Assembly (NCBI RefSeq): GCF_024509525.1
Contig: NZ_JAMWEM010000004.1
Span: forward strand, 186,001-250,000
From: Streptococcus suis
Lineage (GTDB): Bacteria > Bacillota > Bacilli > Lactobacillales > Streptococcaceae
Direction of reading: 5' to 3'
DNA length: 64,000 nucleotides
In this document: positions 26,287 through 36,877 of the stretch, one piece after another
How the letters are laid out: each line of letters begins with the position of its first letter
Numbering within the stretch: position 1 is the stretch's first letter
Notes under the pieces: generated by a model
The model's input: only the letters and a program-made list of their open reading frames with translations
Told to the model about the DNA's origin: nothing
Databases searched by the model: none
Position numbers and translations under genes: made by a program

Positions 26287-27283
26287 TCTCAATACCCCTT
26301 TCATGATTGGTGATGTGGAAATCCCCAATCGCTGCGTGCTGGCTCCTATGGCTGGCGTGACCAACTCGGCCTTCCGCACCATTGCCAAAGAAATGGGCGC
26401 AGGTCTGGTCGTTATGGAAATGATTTCTGAAAAAGGCCTTCTCTACAACAACGAGAAGACCCTCCATATGCTCCATATCGACGACAACGAATACCCTATG
26501 TCTATTCAGCTTTTCGGTGGCGATGCCGAAGGACTAAAACGGGCTGCCGACTTCATCCAAACCAACACCAAAGCAAATATCGTGGATATTAACATGGGCT
26601 GCCCTGTCAACAAGGTCGTTAAAAACGAAGCTGGTGCCAAGTGGCTCAAGGACCCCGACAAGATTTACCACATCATCAAGGAAGTGACCTCGGTCCTTGA
26701 TATTCCCTTGACAGTTAAGATGCGGACGGGTTGGAACAATACCGACCTAGCGGTCGAAAATGCCCTGGCCGCAGAAAGTGCCGGTGTGTCTGCCCTGGCC
26801 ATGCACGGGCGGACCCGCGAGCAGATGTACACAGGAACAGTTGACCTAGAGACCTTGACCAAGGTAGCTGGCAGCCTGACCAAGATTCCCTTCATCGCAA
26901 ACGGCGACATCCGCAATGTAGAAGATGCCCGCCAGCGAATCGAGGAAGTCGGAGCTGATGCCGTCATGGTCGGACGGACTGCTATGGGTAATCCTTATAT
27001 CTTCAACCAAATCAACCACTATCTTGAAACAGGAGAAGTCCTGCCTGACCTCTCCTTCGATGACAAACTCAATGTTGCCTTCGATCACTTGACCCGATTG
27101 ACCAATCTCAAGGGCGAGTCAGTTGCCGTCCGCGAATTCCGTGGCCTAGCTCCCCACTACCTCCGTGGTTCAGCAGGTGCTGCCAAAATCCGTGGTGCCG
27201 TTGCCAAGGCAGAAACCATTGAGCAGGTCCAAGAGCTCTTTGACCAAGCCAGAGAAGCCTATCAGGAACGGATTGCCAAATAA
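26279..27283 (+). CDS. dusB: tRNA-dihydrouridine synthase
   Basis: 334 residues from the ATG at 26279 with GGAGG nine bases upstream inside hslO. FMN-binding TIM barrel with [12 protein letters not shown] near residue 18, [11 protein letters not shown] with the catalytic Cys near 102, KMRTGWN and [11 protein letters not shown]. It reduces uridines in tRNA D-loops. Translation is coupled to hslO. Confidence 0.95.
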   Translation: MANLNTPFMIGDVEIPNRCVLAPMAGVTNSAFRTIAKEMGAGLVVMEMISEKGLLYNNEKTLHMLHIDDNEYPMSIQLFGGDAEGLKRAADFIQTNTKANIVDINMGCPVNKVVKNEAGAKWLKDPDKIYHIIKEVTSVLDIPLTVKMRTGWNNTDLAVENALAAESAGVSALAMHGRTREQMYTGTVDLETLTKVAGSLTKIPFIANGDIRNVEDARQRIEEVGADAVMVGRTAMGNPYIFNQINHYLETGEVLPDLSFDDKLNVAFDHLTRLTNLKGESVAVREFRGLAPHYLRGSAGAAKIRGAVAKAETIEQVQELFDQAREAYQERIAK

Positions 27284-27660
27284 TGCCCTTCAAAATTTAA
27301 CCTAACCGTTGTCAAGAGCCTTGATAAGTGAAAAGAGGCAGGCAGTGCCACTTCTCAGAGTTCGTGTCAACATCTCAGCGCAGAGGTTGATTGACAGATA
27401 TGTTCGTGTATTACACGCCAAATCTGACCATTACGACTGTTGCGGACAAAGTTCACTCCCTTTACAGCCTACCACCTGTCATTAGAGAACTCGCTTTGCC
27501 GTACTCGTACGATTGTTACTTGCTATCGTAAGTACAATTTCCAACCTCCAACAGTCCGCTGGACTGTTGAAGCAACCTTCAGCTTTTTGATTCGAATGGT
27601 ATTTGACTTATCTCTAACTTCTAACCGTCTCCCAGACAGTTAGAGCAAGTACTAAAAGAC
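27284..27660. repeat. Non-coding region with palindromes, probably repeat remnants
   Basis: No supported gene. A perfect 9-bp hairpin CAACAGTCC-GCT-GGACTGTTG is at 27549-27569, and an imperfect inverted repeat GTACTCGTACGAT / ATCGTAAGTAC is near 27500-27535. The style (short palindromes with CAACCTCCAACAG) resembles streptococcal RUP/BOX-like intergenic repeats, but I cannot name a family. Confidence 0.4.
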
Positions 27661-27667
27661 TATAAAA

Positions 27668-27706
27668 ACCGCTCATTTTCACCTGCAAGAGAGGATCGTG
27701 AGCGGT
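27668..27706. terminator. Bidirectional terminator between dusB and the ribosomal operon
   Basis: Arms ACCGCTCA and TGAGCGGT, with a 23-base loop, have T-runs outside both ends in the relevant direction. Confidence 0.5.
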
Positions 27707-27726
27707 ATTTTTAATTTAATGTAAAA

Positions 27727-27780
27727 CGCCTGCTTACGAAGTCATTCTCTTTTCTATGAGAGTGATTTCGTAAACAAGCG
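27727..27780 (-). terminator. Long 23-bp hairpin downstream of rplQ
   Basis: Arms of 23 bases (27727-27749 and 27758-27780) with an 8-base loop. The four differences between the arms are all transitions, compatible with G-U pairs in RNA. The minus strand continues with TTTTAC. Probably the operon's 3' end stabiliser or terminator. Confidence 0.6.
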
Positions 27781-27894
27781 TTGCAATCATATCTGATGAG
27801 TGTTCCCGCTGGGACAAGGCCCAGCGGTAGACCAGAGCTAGACTAAGAATTCTATTGAATTCCATCATCATAACACTCAACAAAATTGATGATC

Positions 27895-28281
27895 TTATAC
27901 AAGTTCGATAATTGCCATTGGGGCAGCATCTCCACGACGTGGTTCTGTTTTAAGAATACGAGTGTATCCACCGTTGCGGTCTGCATAACGAGGAGCAATT
28001 TCAGAGAACAATTTTTGAAGCGCTGTTGTAGAAGTGTACTTATCAGTAGCTTCATCATAGTTTTCAGATGCAATTTCGTTACGAACAAATGCTGCTGCCT
28101 GACGACGAGCATGCAAATCGCCACGTTTACCAAGTGTGATCATTTTTTCAACGGTTTTACGGATTTCTTTCGCACGAGCTTCAGTTGTTACGATTGATTC
28201 GTTGATCAAAAGGTCAGTTGTCAAATCGCGTAACATTGCTTTACGTTGTGAGCTAGTACGTCCTAGTTTACGGTATGCCAT
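27895..28281 (-). CDS. rplQ: 50S ribosomal protein L17
   Basis: 128 residues, starting [20 protein letters not shown], the invariant bL17 N-terminus. Last gene of the 28-gene minus-strand operon, 14 bp after rpoA. It lies near the polypeptide exit region of the large subunit. Confidence 0.98.
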   Translation of the reverse strand: MAYRKLGRTSSQRKAMLRDLTTDLLINESIVTTEARAKEIRKTVEKMITLGKRGDLHARRQAAAFVRNEIASENYDEATDKYTSTTALQKLFSEIAPRYADRNGGYTRILKTEPRRGDAAPMAIIELV

Positions 28282-28295
28282 GATTTCCTCCTATA

Positions 28296-29234
28296 TTATT
28301 TATCTTTTTTCAATCCTAGACCTAAGTCAGCCAATTTAACTTTGACTTCTTCAAGACTCTTACGACCTAGATTGCGTACTTTCATCATTTCAGGTTCTGT
28401 TTTCTCTGTCAAATCAAACACAGTATTGATTCCTGCACGTTTCAAACAGTTGTATGAACGGACAGATAAATCTAATTCTTCAATTGTACGATCCAACATT
28501 CTATCGTCAGCTACTTCTTCTGCTTCTTTCATTACTTCCGCTGATTTCGCAACTTCTGTCAAATCTGTAAAGAGACCAAGGTGCTCCATCAAGATACGTG
28601 CTGAAAGACCCAAAGCATCTTCCGGAATAATAGTACCATTTGTTATGATTTCAAGTGTTAATTTGTCAAATCCATCGTTGCTACCAACACGAGCTGGTTC
28701 AACCTGGTAGTTGACTTTTTTCACTGGAGTGTAGATTGAATCTACAGCCAATGTTCCCACAGGTGCATCATCTTTTTTATTATCCTCAGCAGATACATAA
28801 CCGCGGCCTGTACCGACAGTTAAAATCGCTTTAAAGCTTGCACCGTCTGCGATGGTAAAAAGATAATGATCGGGATTTACAATTTCAATATCACTATCAG
28901 TAAGGAGATCTCCAGCAGTTACTTCTGCAGGACCTACCACATCAAGTTCAATCGTCTTTTCGTCTTCGACATAAGATTTTACAGAGATGCCCTTGATGTT
29001 AAGAATGATTTGCATCACATCTTCACGAACACCAGGAACTGTATCGAATTCGTGTAGTACACCGTCAATTTTAATAGACGTTACTGCTGCACCTGGAAGT
29101 GAAGCAAGAAGTACACGACGAAGCGAGTTCCCCAGAGTTGTACCATAGCCACGCTCAAGTGGTTCTACTACAAATCTGCCGTAATCTTTATTTTCATCAA
29201 TTTTTGTTATAGTTGGTTTTTCAAACTCAATCAT
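28296..29234 (-). CDS. rpoA: RNA polymerase alpha subunit
   Basis: 312 residues. The N-terminal dimerisation domain ([20 protein letters not shown] near residue 26) is followed by a linker rich in Glu, Val and Ala and the alpha-CTD ([31 protein letters not shown]), which contacts UP elements and regulators. Normal Firmicute length and position between rpsK and rplQ. Confidence 0.98.
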   Translation of the reverse strand: MIEFEKPTITKIDENKDYGRFVVEPLERGYGTTLGNSLRRVLLASLPGAAVTSIKIDGVLHEFDTVPGVREDVMQIILNIKGISVKSYVEDEKTIELDVVGPAEVTAGDLLTDSDIEIVNPDHYLFTIADGASFKAILTVGTGRGYVSAEDNKKDDAPVGTLAVDSIYTPVKKVNYQVEPARVGSNDGFDKLTLEIITNGTIIPEDALGLSARILMEHLGLFTDLTEVAKSAEVMKEAEEVADDRMLDRTIEELDLSVRSYNCLKRAGINTVFDLTEKTEPEMMKVRNLGRKSLEEVKVKLADLGLGLKKDK

Positions 29235-29278
29235 TTCTTACTCCCTCTTAAACGAAAAGCAGTGTATCGTTAAACTGA

Positions 29279-29662
29279 TTATACACGGCGACGTTTTGGA
29301 GGACGAGCACCATTGTGTGGTACAGGAGTCACATCACGAATTGCAGTTACTTCAAGACCAGCGGCAGCAAGAGCGCGGATAGCAGACTCACGACCTGAAC
29401 CTGGACCTTTAACGGTAACTTCAACTGTTTTAAGACCGTGTTCTTGTGCAGATTTTGCAGCAGCTTCAGCAGCCATTTGAGCAGCAAATGGTGTAGATTT
29501 ACGAGATCCTTTGAAACCAAGAGCACCAGCTGATGACCATGCAATAGCATTACCATGCACATCAGTAATCATAACAATAGTGTTATTAAATGTAGCGTGA
29601 ATATGTGCGATACCAGATTCGATATTCTTTTTCACACGACGTTTACGTGTTGGTTTAGCCAA
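29279..29662 (-). CDS. rpsK: 30S ribosomal protein S11
   Basis: 127 residues with the uS11 signature [13 protein letters not shown] and the C-terminal [17 protein letters not shown]. It forms the mRNA exit-channel platform. 17 bp after rpsM. Confidence 0.98.
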   Translation of the reverse strand: MAKPTRKRRVKKNIESGIAHIHATFNNTIVMITDVHGNAIAWSSAGALGFKGSRKSTPFAAQMAAEAAAKSAQEHGLKTVEVTVKGPGSGRESAIRALAAAGLEVTAIRDVTPVPHNGARPPKRRRV

Positions 29663-29679
29663 TTTTTCTACCTCCTATT

Positions 29680-30045
29680 TTATTTTTTCTTACCAGCGAT
29701 CGCAACAGCTTTACCTTTACGAGTGCGGGCATTGTTTTTAGTGTTTTGTCCACGGACAGGAAGTCCACGACGGTGACGGATACCACGGTATGAACCGATT
29801 TCCATCAAACGTTTAATGTTCAAGTTCACTTCACGACGAAGGTCACCTTCAACTTTGATTGCATCTACTTCACGACGGATTGCATCTTCTTGATCTGATG
29901 TCAAGTCTTTTACGCGGATATCTTCTGAAATACCTGCTGCTGCAAGAATTTTCTTCGAAGTTGTAAGTCCGATACCGTACACGTAAGTCAATGAAATTAC
30001 TACACGTTTGTCATTTGGAATGTCAACTCCAGCAATACGAGCCAT
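29680..30045 (-). CDS. rpsM: 30S ribosomal protein S13
   Basis: 121 residues beginning [19 protein letters not shown], with the basic C-terminus [19 protein letters not shown]. Located in the small-subunit head, contacting the P-site tRNA. Follows rpmJ by 19 bp. Confidence 0.98.
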   Translation of the reverse strand: MARIAGVDIPNDKRVVISLTYVYGIGLTTSKKILAAAGISEDIRVKDLTSDQEDAIRREVDAIKVEGDLRREVNLNIKRLMEIGSYRGIRHRRGLPVRGQNTKNNARTRKGKAVAIAGKKK

Positions 30046-30064
30046 GTTTTCTCCTTTCTATATT

Positions 30065-30181
30065 TTAACCTTGACGTTGTTTGTGTTTAGGATTTGCTGG
30101 GCAAATTACCATAACACGACCATTACGACGAATAACTTTACAGTATTCGCAAATTGGTTTGACCGATGGTCTTACTTTCAT
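30065..30181 (-). CDS. rpmJ: 50S ribosomal protein L36
   Basis: 38 codons, starting [14 protein letters not shown]. The zinc-ribbon ligands are present (C11, C14, C27, H33), so this is the zinc-containing (C+) form. Start ATG at 30179-30181 with a TTGGAGGGAG site, between infA and rpsM as in most Firmicutes. Confidence 0.96.
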
Positions 30182-30205
30182 GTTTACTCCCTCCAAGTAT
30201 TTCGA

Positions 30206-30424
30206 CTATTTAAAGCGGTATGTGATCCGGCCACGTGTTAAGTCGTAAGGACTAAGCTCAACAGTTACACGGTCACCGACCAAAATACGGATGTAGTTTT
30301 TACGGATTTTACCAGAAACAGTTGCAAGGACTTGGTGCCCATTTTCCAACTCAACAGTAAACATAGCATTAGGCATTGTATCGACTACTTTGCCTTCAAT
30401 TTCAATCACATCTTCTTTTGCCAT
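30206..30424 (-). CDS. infA: Translation initiation factor IF-1
   Basis: 72 residues, an S1/OB-fold protein beginning [20 protein letters not shown]. It binds the ribosomal A site during initiation. A promoter-like sequence lies about 80 bp upstream, so infA and the genes after it may be transcribed separately as well as by read-through. Confidence 0.98.
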
Positions 30425-30501
30425 GCAAAAGTATCCCCTCTCTAAATTTCGATTTGATGACCTCTGAACACAGAGGTAACAATTATAAGTCAGACTAGGC
30501 T

Positions 30502-30530
30502 ATTTTATCATCTTTATAGAAAAAATGCAA
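30502..30530 (-). promoter_or_regulatory. Internal promoter ahead of infA
   Basis: Minus strand TTGCAT (30525-30530), 17-bp spacer, TAAAAT (30502-30507) in the adk-infA spacer. Confidence 0.55.
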
Positions 30531-30545
30531 GCCAAATCAACTAGT

Positions 30546-31187
30546 TTATTGCAATTTTGACAAGACACTATCAATTGCTTGGAAAACAAGATTAATATCT
30601 TGATCCCCCTCAATATCATGAACCAAACCTTTGGCGCGGTAGTGATCAATGATTGGTTGCCCCTGTGCAATATTGACTTCTAAACGGCGTTTTACTGACT
30701 CTGGCTTATCATCTTCACGCTGGTAGAAATCTTCCTCGTTATAATCTCCAACAGGTGGATTGAAAACCTTATGGAAAGTTTCTCCTGTTTCTTTATGAAT
30801 AATCCGTCCGCTAAGGCGCTCTACCAATTTAGATGGATCAATTTCAATGTTGATAACACCTTGTAATTCAATGCCCAGTTCTGCTAAATTAGCATCCAAG
30901 GCATGTGCTTGTTCAATAGTACGCGGATAACCATCTAGTAAGAAGCCTTTTTCCTTGATATCATCTTGAACTAACCGCTCTTTTACAATTCCATTTGTGA
31001 CCTCATCTGGAACTAAGTCCCCTTTATCAATATAGGACTTGGCCAATACACCCATCTCCGTTTGATTTGCCATCGCTGCGCGGAACATATCTCCTGTTGA
31101 AATATGAGCAACATTAAACTTTTCAACAATCTTTGCGGCTTGCGTACCTTTACCAGCACCTGGTAATCCCATAATTAAAAGATTCAT
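30546..31187 (-). CDS. adk: Adenylate kinase
   Basis: 213 residues. P-loop [11 protein letters not shown] at residues 7-17, DGYPRT near 84, and a LID region (about 125-160) that has no Cys and uses a His/Thr/Asp-type network instead of the four-Cys zinc site common in bacilli. It balances AMP, ADP and ATP. Lies between secY and infA as expected. Confidence 0.97.
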   Translation of the reverse strand: MNLLIMGLPGAGKGTQAAKIVEKFNVAHISTGDMFRAAMANQTEMGVLAKSYIDKGDLVPDEVTNGIVKERLVQDDIKEKGFLLDGYPRTIEQAHALDANLAELGIELQGVINIEIDPSKLVERLSGRIIHKETGETFHKVFNPPVGDYNEEDFYQREDDKPESVKRRLEVNIAQGQPIIDHYRAKGLVHDIEGDQDINLVFQAIDSVLSKLQ

Positions 31188-31257
31188 GATAAACTCCTTA
31201 TTTTGTTTTCACATAAATTTATCAAAACTGACAAACTTATACCAAAACAAAATAGTG

Positions 31258-31277
31258 AGGTAGAGAGACCTCTACCT
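31258..31277 (-). other. Hairpin in the secY-adk spacer
   Basis: Perfect 8-bp arms (aggtagag / ctctacct) with a 4-base loop. It has no T-run, so it is more likely an RNA processing or stabilising element than a terminator. Confidence 0.45.
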
Positions 31278-31304
31278 ACTATTATAAAATGTTAGCAAAG
31301 CGAA

Positions 31305-32615
31305 TTATTCACTCGCTTCCATAAAACCTACATATTTTCTCTTCAACAGATAACCTTCTAGTTGCTTAATCCCCTCAATACTTGTCATGATAATGATAAT
31401 CAAACTAGTACCGAGAAAGGCAATGTTAGAAGATAGACCAAAAAGATTCTGTGCTAAAATTGGCATCAGGGCAATAAGTCCAAGGAAGAGCGATCCAACA
31501 GTTGCTAATCGTGTCAATAGTTTAGAGATAAATTGCTCCGTACCATTACCTGGACGAACACCGTGGATATAAGCTCCACTTTTTTGAAGATTCTCCGCTG
31601 CTTTCTCAGGGTTAACCTGCACAAAACTATAAAAGAATGTGAAAAGGATAATGAGAACAGCGTAAACAATCATACCACGTACAGTAGTGTAATCAAAGTA
31701 TTTTTGAACTTCCAACAACCATGAAACACTACGATTTTGACTCGCTAGGAATTGAATAATAGAAGTTGGAATTGCTGTAATAGAACCTGCAAAAATAACT
31801 GGAATAACACCTGCTGGGTTGAGTTTCAACGGCAAGTAAGAACTAGATGGTGCCCCTTGTGCACGCTTCGTATATTGAATTGGAATTTGGTACTCTGCTT
31901 GCTGAATAAAGGTCGTAAAATAAATAATTACTAAGACCAAAATTATAAATACAGCTGTGTATATAGCAGATTCAGCCAAACGACTAGAATCAATATTGAC
32001 AAAGCGATCAACATAAATATCAGAAACCGTTCCTGGCAATGATGAAATAATCCCGGCAAAGATAATCATAGATGTCCCATTGCCGTATCCCTTGTCTGTA
32101 ATCTGTTCACCTAACCAACTCACAATCATAGAACCAGTTGTCAACACCGTTCCAATGATAAGATAAGTTTTCCATGTCAATGAAGTTGTCGTCAGTTGCA
32201 TTCCTGTTAGAGCATGGAAACTAGCTGTAATACCAACTGACTGTACAAATGCCAGAACTAGCGAAATGTAGCGAGTAGCTTGGTTTAACTTTCGACGTCC
32301 TACTTCACCTTGCTTGCCCCACTCAACAAACTTTGGAAGCAAGTCCATTTGTAAAAGCTGAACAATAATTGAAGCTGTAATATACGGGCTAACTCCCAAT
32401 GCAAAAATAGAGAAGTTTCGCATAGCGTTACCTGATACCAAACTCATCATGTTTAAAAATGGTACATCTGACAAAGCTTGCAAACTTTTAGCATTAATCC
32501 CAGGAACAGTAATATGCGTACCTATACGAAAAACTAAAAGGATAACTAGTGTAAAAAGAATTTTCTTGCGTACACTCTTTTCTTTTAAAGCATCGATTAG
32601 AAGTCTAAAAAACAT
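31305..32615 (-). CDS. secY: Preprotein translocase subunit SecY
   Basis: 436 residues with about ten transmembrane helices. Landmarks include PGINAKSL in the first loop, NIAFLGTSLIIII near helix 10 and a basic C-terminal tail. The channel subunit of the Sec translocon. 13 bp after rplO. Confidence 0.98.
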   Translation of the reverse strand: MFFRLLIDALKEKSVRKKILFTLVILLVFRIGTHITVPGINAKSLQALSDVPFLNMMSLVSGNAMRNFSIFALGVSPYITASIIVQLLQMDLLPKFVEWGKQGEVGRRKLNQATRYISLVLAFVQSVGITASFHALTGMQLTTTSLTWKTYLIIGTVLTTGSMIVSWLGEQITDKGYGNGTSMIIFAGIISSLPGTVSDIYVDRFVNIDSSRLAESAIYTAVFIILVLVIIYFTTFIQQAEYQIPIQYTKRAQGAPSSSYLPLKLNPAGVIPVIFAGSITAIPTSIIQFLASQNRSVSWLLEVQKYFDYTTVRGMIVYAVLIILFTFFYSFVQVNPEKAAENLQKSGAYIHGVRPGNGTEQFISKLLTRLATVGSLFLGLIALMPILAQNLFGLSSNIAFLGTSLIIIIMTSIEGIKQLEGYLLKRKYVGFMEASE

Positions 32616-32628
32616 AGGCAGTCACCTC

Positions 32629-33069
32629 TTAGATGACTTCTACTGAACCACCTTTAGAAGTGATTGCTTCCTCAGCTGATTTAGAGAATTTCGCAGCTTT
32701 CACTGTCAATTTTTTAGTTAATTCGCCGTTACCAAGAATTTTGATTCCTGATTTTTCAGCTTTAACAATACCAGCTTCGATCAATACAACTGGTGTTACT
32801 TCAGCACCGTCTTCAAAAGCGTTCAACTGATCCAAGTTCACAATTGCATACTCTTTTGCGTTGATGTTTGTAAATCCACGTTTTGGAAGACGACGGAACA
32901 ATGGAGTTTGTCCACCTTCAAAACCTGGACGTACGCCACCACCGCTACGAGCTTTTTGACCTTTTTGACCACGGCCAGATGTTTTACCGTTACCTGATGA
33001 TGTACCACGACCTACACGGTTGCGGACTTTACGAGAACCTGTAGCAGGTTGTAATTCATGAAGTTTCAT
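32629..33069 (-). CDS. rplO: 50S ribosomal protein L15
   Basis: 146 residues from the ATG at 33067-33069 ([14 protein letters not shown]); a frame extended to 33114 adds 15 residues not found in uL15. Contains the Gly/Arg-rich RNA-binding stretch [18 protein letters not shown]. The spacer upstream (33070-33203) holds a hairpin. Confidence 0.97.
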   Translation of the reverse strand: MKLHELQPATGSRKVRNRVGRGTSSGNGKTSGRGQKGQKARSGGGVRPGFEGGQTPLFRRLPKRGFTNINAKEYAIVNLDQLNAFEDGAEVTPVVLIEAGIVKAEKSGIKILGNGELTKKLTVKAAKFSKSAEEAITSKGGSVEVI

Positions 33070-33203
33070 TATTTCTTTTCTCCTCTTATATATGCTAGCG
33101 CCTGTGAAGTACAAGAGTCTTCCTCCACAAACTCGCTGTTTGTATAATTGACTAGAAGTCGCAAAGAATTCTCTGCGACTTAGTCTGTTTGTATATCTTG
33201 AAG
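33070..33203 (-). other. rpmD-rplO spacer with hairpin
   Basis: A 134-bp spacer, unusually long for this operon, with the inverted repeat AGTCGCA / TGCGACT around a 10-base loop near 33153-33180. No ORF seen. Confidence 0.4.
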
Positions 33204-33386
33204 TTACTTAACTTCTTCTACAGTTACCAAGTGAGAGATAGCGTTCACCATTCCAAGAATAGCTGGGTTATCTTCTTTAACAACTGAAGAGTTCAATTTA
33301 CCAAGTCCAAGGGCAACAACTGTTTTACGTTGTTCTGGTTTGCGACCGATTGGAGACTTAGTCAAAGTAATTTTAATTTGAGCCAT
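33204..33386 (-). CDS. rpmD: 50S ribosomal protein L30
   Basis: 60 residues, [20 protein letters not shown], the full-length bacterial uL30 with the [12 protein letters not shown] segment. 14 bp after rpsE. Confidence 0.97.
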   Translation of the reverse strand: MAQIKITLTKSPIGRKPEQRKTVVALGLGKLNSSVVKEDNPAILGMVNAISHLVTVEEVK

Positions 33387-33400
33387 GAGTATCTCCTTTC

Positions 33401-33895
33401 TTATGCTAAATCAGAAACTGAGATGCCACGAAGTGCAGCCACTTCTTCAGCACGTTTCAATTGTTTCAAACCTTCAACTGTTGCGCGAACGATGTTGATT
33501 GGTGTGTTTGAACCAAGTGACTTAGAAGTCACATCTGCGATACCTGCCAATTCGATTACGGCACGAGTTGCACCACCGGCAGCAACCCCAGAACCTTCTG
33601 AAGCAGGTTTCAACAATACACGAGCACCGCCAAATTCTGAGCGAACTTCGTGAGGGATTGTTGTACCAACCATTGGTACTTCAATCATATTTTTCTTAGC
33701 AGATTCAACTGCTTTACGGATAGCTTCTGGTACTTCTTGAGCTTTACCAGTACCGAAACCTACACGACCGTTACGGTCACCAACAACCACAAGAGCTGCA
33801 AAACGAAGACGACGTCCACCTTTAACAACTTTTGTAACACGGTTGATGGCTACTACGCGTTCTTCAATTTCAACTGCGTTATCTTTGAATGCCAT
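33401..33895 (-). CDS. rpsE: 30S ribosomal protein S5
   Basis: 164 residues. The double-stranded RNA-binding N-terminal domain contains [15 protein letters not shown] and [14 protein letters not shown], and the C-terminal domain contains [10 protein letters not shown]. It acts in decoding fidelity and mRNA unwinding. Confidence 0.98.
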   Translation of the reverse strand: MAFKDNAVEIEERVVAINRVTKVVKGGRRLRFAALVVVGDRNGRVGFGTGKAQEVPEAIRKAVESAKKNMIEVPMVGTTIPHEVRSEFGGARVLLKPASEGSGVAAGGATRAVIELAGIADVTSKSLGSNTPINIVRATVEGLKQLKRAEEVAALRGISVSDLA

Positions 33896-33913
33896 TTCTT
33901 AGTGTCCTCCCTA

Positions 33914-34270
33914 TTAGAATTTCAATCCGTTTTCACGAGCTGATTCAGCCAAAGCTTTCACACGTCCGTGATAGAGATATCCACCGCGGTCAAAGACCAC
34001 TTCAGAAATACCTTTAGCTACCGCGCGTTCAGCAACGAGTTTACCTACAACAACAGCTTGTTCTGTCTTAGTACCTTTTGAAACTTCTTTATCAAGAGTA
34101 GAAGCGCTTGCGAGCGTTACACCCGCTACGTCATCAATCACTTGAGCGTAGATGCCTGTATTAGAACGGAAAATGTTCAAACGTGGGCGAGCAGCAGTTC
34201 CAGAGATTTTACCGCGAACGCGACGGTGGCGTTTTTGGCGGATTTTGTTTTTATCTGGTTTTGAAATCAC
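33914..34270 (-). CDS. rplR: 50S ribosomal protein L18
   Basis: 118 residues from a GTG start at 34268-34270, six bases after an AGAGGTG site. A second GTG three codons upstream sits inside that site and is unlikely. The sequence begins (M)[19 protein letters not shown] and ends RENGLKF, as in other streptococci. Binds 5S rRNA. Confidence 0.95.
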   Translation of the reverse strand: MISKPDKNKIRQKRHRRVRGKISGTAARPRLNIFRSNTGIYAQVIDDVAGVTLASASTLDKEVSKGTKTEQAVVVGKLVAERAVAKGISEVVFDRGGYLYHGRVKALAESARENGLKF

Positions 34271-34358
34271 AATATTCACCTCTTAATGTATGATTCTGTT
34301 TCTTACGAAACAATTTGAGAAATAGTCAGCCAGGTGGCTAAGCCACCTCAGCAAGCTA
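34271..34358 (-). other. rplF-rplR spacer with hairpin
   Basis: Perfect 7-bp hairpin AGGTGGC-TAA-GCCACCT at 34332-34348, plus GTTTC/GAAAC arms near 34290-34303. No T-run after the strong stem. Confidence 0.45.
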
Positions 34359-34895
34359 TTATTTACCTGTTTTACCTTCTTTACGGCGAACGAATTCACC
34401 AACGTAGCGGATACCTTTACCTTTGTATGGCTCAGGAGCGCGAAGGCTACGGATGTAAGCTGCTGTTTGACCAACAACTTCTTTGTTGATACCAGACACG
34501 ACGATTTGTGTTGGTGTTGGAACTTCAAATGTAATACCTTCTGGCGCAACCACTTCATCTGGATGTGATTTACCAACAGCAAGTGTCAATTTGTTACCTG
34601 CCAATTGAGCACGGTAACCGACACCACGCATTTCAAGTTCTTTTTTGAAGCCTTCAGAAACACCAACAACCATGTTGTTGAGGTTAGCACGGCTAGTACC
34701 GTGAATAGTCTTCATTTCTTTTGAATCGTTTGGACGGTGAAGAGTAACTTCTGTACCTTCCACACGGATTTCAATAGCAGTTGGGAATTCACGAGTCAAT
34801 TCCCCTTTAGGTCCTTTTACAGTTACCACGCCGTTGTTTTGAGCAAGCTCAACGCCAGCAGGCAATGTAATTACTTTATTACCAATACGTGACAT
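34359..34895 (-). CDS. rplF: 50S ribosomal protein L6
   Basis: 178 residues, two repeated domains; [17 protein letters not shown] at the start and [14 protein letters not shown] near the C-terminus are the uL6 signatures. Flanked on both sides by hairpin-bearing spacers. Confidence 0.98.
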   Translation of the reverse strand: MSRIGNKVITLPAGVELAQNNGVVTVKGPKGELTREFPTAIEIRVEGTEVTLHRPNDSKEMKTIHGTSRANLNNMVVGVSEGFKKELEMRGVGYRAQLAGNKLTLAVGKSHPDEVVAPEGITFEVPTPTQIVVSGINKEVVGQTAAYIRSLRAPEPYKGKGIRYVGEFVRRKEGKTGK

Positions 34896-35138
34896 ATTTT
34901 TTAATTCTCCTGTTAAATTATCAAGCCGTCAAGCGACTAGTTTTCACGGGGGACTCACTTAAACACTGACTTCAGCCCGTGTTCGAATGAGCAGGTTTTA
35001 TGATACCTTCAAATCAGTTTATTAGATTTGAACCCGAGCTGTAACCTGTGTGAAAAAGATAAATCAAACTTGAATGCAAGCATTCTTCGTTTGATTTCCT
35101 ATTTTCACTTGGGTCACTACGCTCTTGGTATCATCCAA
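34896..35138. repeat. 243-bp spacer insert (rpsH-rplF) carrying a palindromic repeat element
   Basis: The minus strand carries AAGTGAAAATAGGAAA (near 35100-35117), a central inverted repeat, and TTTATCTTTTTCACAC (near 35050) followed by a GTTACAGC-type tail. The end blocks are partly complementary, so the whole can fold as a long hairpin. A related copy lies at 42024-42237 in the opposite orientation. Confidence 0.6.
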
Positions 35139-35537
35139 TTACCAAACGTATGCGATAACCTCACCACCAACGTTCTTTTGACGAGCTTGTTTGTCAGTCA
35201 AAAGACCTTCTGATGTTGAGATGATTGCGATACCAAGTCCGTTAAGAACTTTTGGAATATCTTCACGTTTTGAGTAAACACGAAGACCTGGTTTTGAAAC
35301 GCGTTTCAAATTAGTGATAACTTTTTCACCGTTTGGTCCGTATTTCAAGAATACGCGGATGATGCCTTGTTTGTCATCTTCGATGAATTCAACGTTTTTC
35401 ACAAAACCTTCGTTTTTAAGGATTGTAGCAATACCTTTTTTAATGTTTGATGCAGGAACTTCAAGCACTTCGTGTTTTGCTTGGTTAGCGTTACGAATAC
35501 GTGTCAAAAAATCTGCAATTGGGTCAGTCATAACCAT
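35139..35537 (-). CDS. rpsH: 30S ribosomal protein S8
   Basis: 132 residues. The first ATG ([16 protein letters not shown]) is nine bases after AGAGGAG and matches other streptococci. C-terminal [21 protein letters not shown] binds 16S rRNA helix 21. Both neighbouring spacers are long (188 and 243 bp). Confidence 0.98.
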   Translation of the reverse strand: MVMTDPIADFLTRIRNANQAKHEVLEVPASNIKKGIATILKNEGFVKNVEFIEDDKQGIIRVFLKYGPNGEKVITNLKRVSKPGLRVYSKREDIPKVLNGLGIAIISTSEGLLTDKQARQKNVGGEVIAYVW

Positions 35538-35725
35538 TTTTTGTTTCTCCTCTTACTAGTAGTTTGAATACTCACTTGCTAGTTAATGATGTCCTTGTGG
35601 ACTAGTGATAAGTGTATATAGAATAAGTTGCTAGTCCTAAGCAAGTCTAGGAAACACTTCGTAGGCAGTACTAGCGTACGGCAAGAAGCGCTGACGACAA
35701 ATTGCAACGGAATAGCAAGTTATTC
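35538..35725. repeat. 188-bp spacer insert (rpsN-rpsH) with terminal inverted repeats
   Basis: GAATAAGTTGCTAGTCC (near 35621) and GGAATAGCAAGTTATTC (ending near 35728) are 17-bp inverted repeats with two mismatches, bounding about 108 bp. The right arm runs into the rpsN stop region. This looks like a small insertion sequence-like or MITE-like repeat. No ORF. Confidence 0.55.
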
Positions 35726-35911
35726 TTACCAAGAAGCTTTTGTTACGCCAGGAATTTGTCCAAGGTAAGCCAAGTCGCGGAAGCATACACGGCACAATTT
35801 GAATTTGCGGTAAACTGAGTGTGGACGTCCACATTTTTCACAGCGTGTGTAAGCTTGTGTAGAGAACTTAGCTGGGCGTTTGTTCTTAGCGATCATTGAT
35901 TTTTTAGCCAT
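35726..35911 (-). CDS. rpsN: 30S ribosomal protein S14, zinc-binding short form
   Basis: 61 residues with four zinc Cys as CEKC (24, 27) and CRVC (40, 43). This is the short, zinc-dependent type (also called rpsZ); a zinc-free paralogue, often zinc-regulated, would have to lie elsewhere. The adc zinc regulon in this window makes that worth noting. Confidence 0.97.
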   Translation of the reverse strand: MAKKSMIAKNKRPAKFSTQAYTRCEKCGRPHSVYRKFKLCRVCFRDLAYLGQIPGVTKASW

Positions 35912-35925
35912 TTATTCTCTCCCTC

Positions 35926-36468
35926 TTATTTTGCAAACGGCATACCTAGGCCAGTAAGCAATGCACGTGATTCTTCGTCAGTGTTAGCAGTTGTAACGAT
36001 AACGATATCCATACCGCGAGTTTTATCAACATCGTCGAAGTTGATTTCTGGGAAGATCAATTGCTCTTTCACACCAAGTGTGTAGTTACCACGTCCATCA
36101 AATGACTTAGTTGGTACACCGTGGAAATCACGTACACGTGGAAGTGAAACTGTAACCAATTTGTCCAAGAACTCATACATACGTTCGCCACGAAGAGTTA
36201 CTTTCGCACCGATCGCAACACCCTCACGAAGACGGAAGCCGGCGATTGATTTCTTAGCTTTAGTGATAAGTGGTTTTTGACCTGAGATCAAAGCCAATTC
36301 TTGAGCAGCTTTCTCAAGGTTTTTAGCGTTAGAAACAGCGTCACCAACACCCATGTTCAAAACGATCTTATCAACTTTTGGCACAGCCATAACTGAAGAA
36401 TAGTTAAATTGCTCAGTCAAAGCAGGAACTACTTCATTAAGATATTTTTCTTTTAAACGATTTGCCAT
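35926..36468 (-). CDS. rplE: 50S ribosomal protein L5
   Basis: 180 residues starting [17 protein letters not shown], with [16 protein letters not shown] and the P-loop-like [12 protein letters not shown]. Binds 5S rRNA. 14 bp before rpsN. Confidence 0.98.
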   Translation of the reverse strand: MANRLKEKYLNEVVPALTEQFNYSSVMAVPKVDKIVLNMGVGDAVSNAKNLEKAAQELALISGQKPLITKAKKSIAGFRLREGVAIGAKVTLRGERMYEFLDKLVTVSLPRVRDFHGVPTKSFDGRGNYTLGVKEQLIFPEINFDDVDKTRGMDIVIVTTANTDEESRALLTGLGMPFAK

Positions 36469-36491
36469 TATACTTCTCCTTTCCTTCGTGA

Positions 36492-36797
36492 TTAATCAAG
36501 CACTTCGCCTGATTTTTTGTTGTAGCGAACTTTTTTGCCGTCTACAAACTTGTACCCAACGCGTCCTGCAACACCATTTTTGTCAAGAACTTGAACGTTT
36601 GACACATGGATTGGAGCTTCTTTTTCAACGATAGCGCCTTGAGGATTTTCGCTGTTTGGTTTTTGGTGTTTCTTAACGATGTTAACACCTTCAACAATAA
36701 CTTTGTTTACTTTTGGAAGTGCTGTTACGACAACTGCTTCAACGCCTTTGTCTTTACCAGCGATTACGCGAACTTTATCGCCTTTTTTTACAAACAT
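36492..36797 (-). CDS. rplX: 50S ribosomal protein L24
   Basis: 101 residues. The KOW motif is [16 protein letters not shown] at residues 8-23. An assembly-initiator protein of the 50S subunit. Confidence 0.98.
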   Translation of the reverse strand: MFVKKGDKVRVIAGKDKGVEAVVVTALPKVNKVIVEGVNIVKKHQKPNSENPQGAIVEKEAPIHVSNVQVLDKNGVAGRVGYKFVDGKKVRYNKKSGEVLD

Positions 36798-36877
36798 TTG
36801 ATTTCTCCTATGATTTCTTACGCCCTAATGGGCACCCTGTTACTCTGGTGAGATAACAGGGGACTTAGTTTGTTAGA
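36798..36877 (-). other. rplN-rplX spacer with hairpin
   Basis: Arms CCCTGTTA and TAACAGGG flank an 11-base loop near 36837-36863. Not followed by a T-run. Confidence 0.4.

Noticed and set aside
30133..30140. TGCGAATA inside rpmJ (minus strand)
   Set aside because: It lies within a conserved coding sequence in a housekeeping operon. It shows that the one-mismatch SigX box also occurs by chance, which lowers confidence in the 57063 site.
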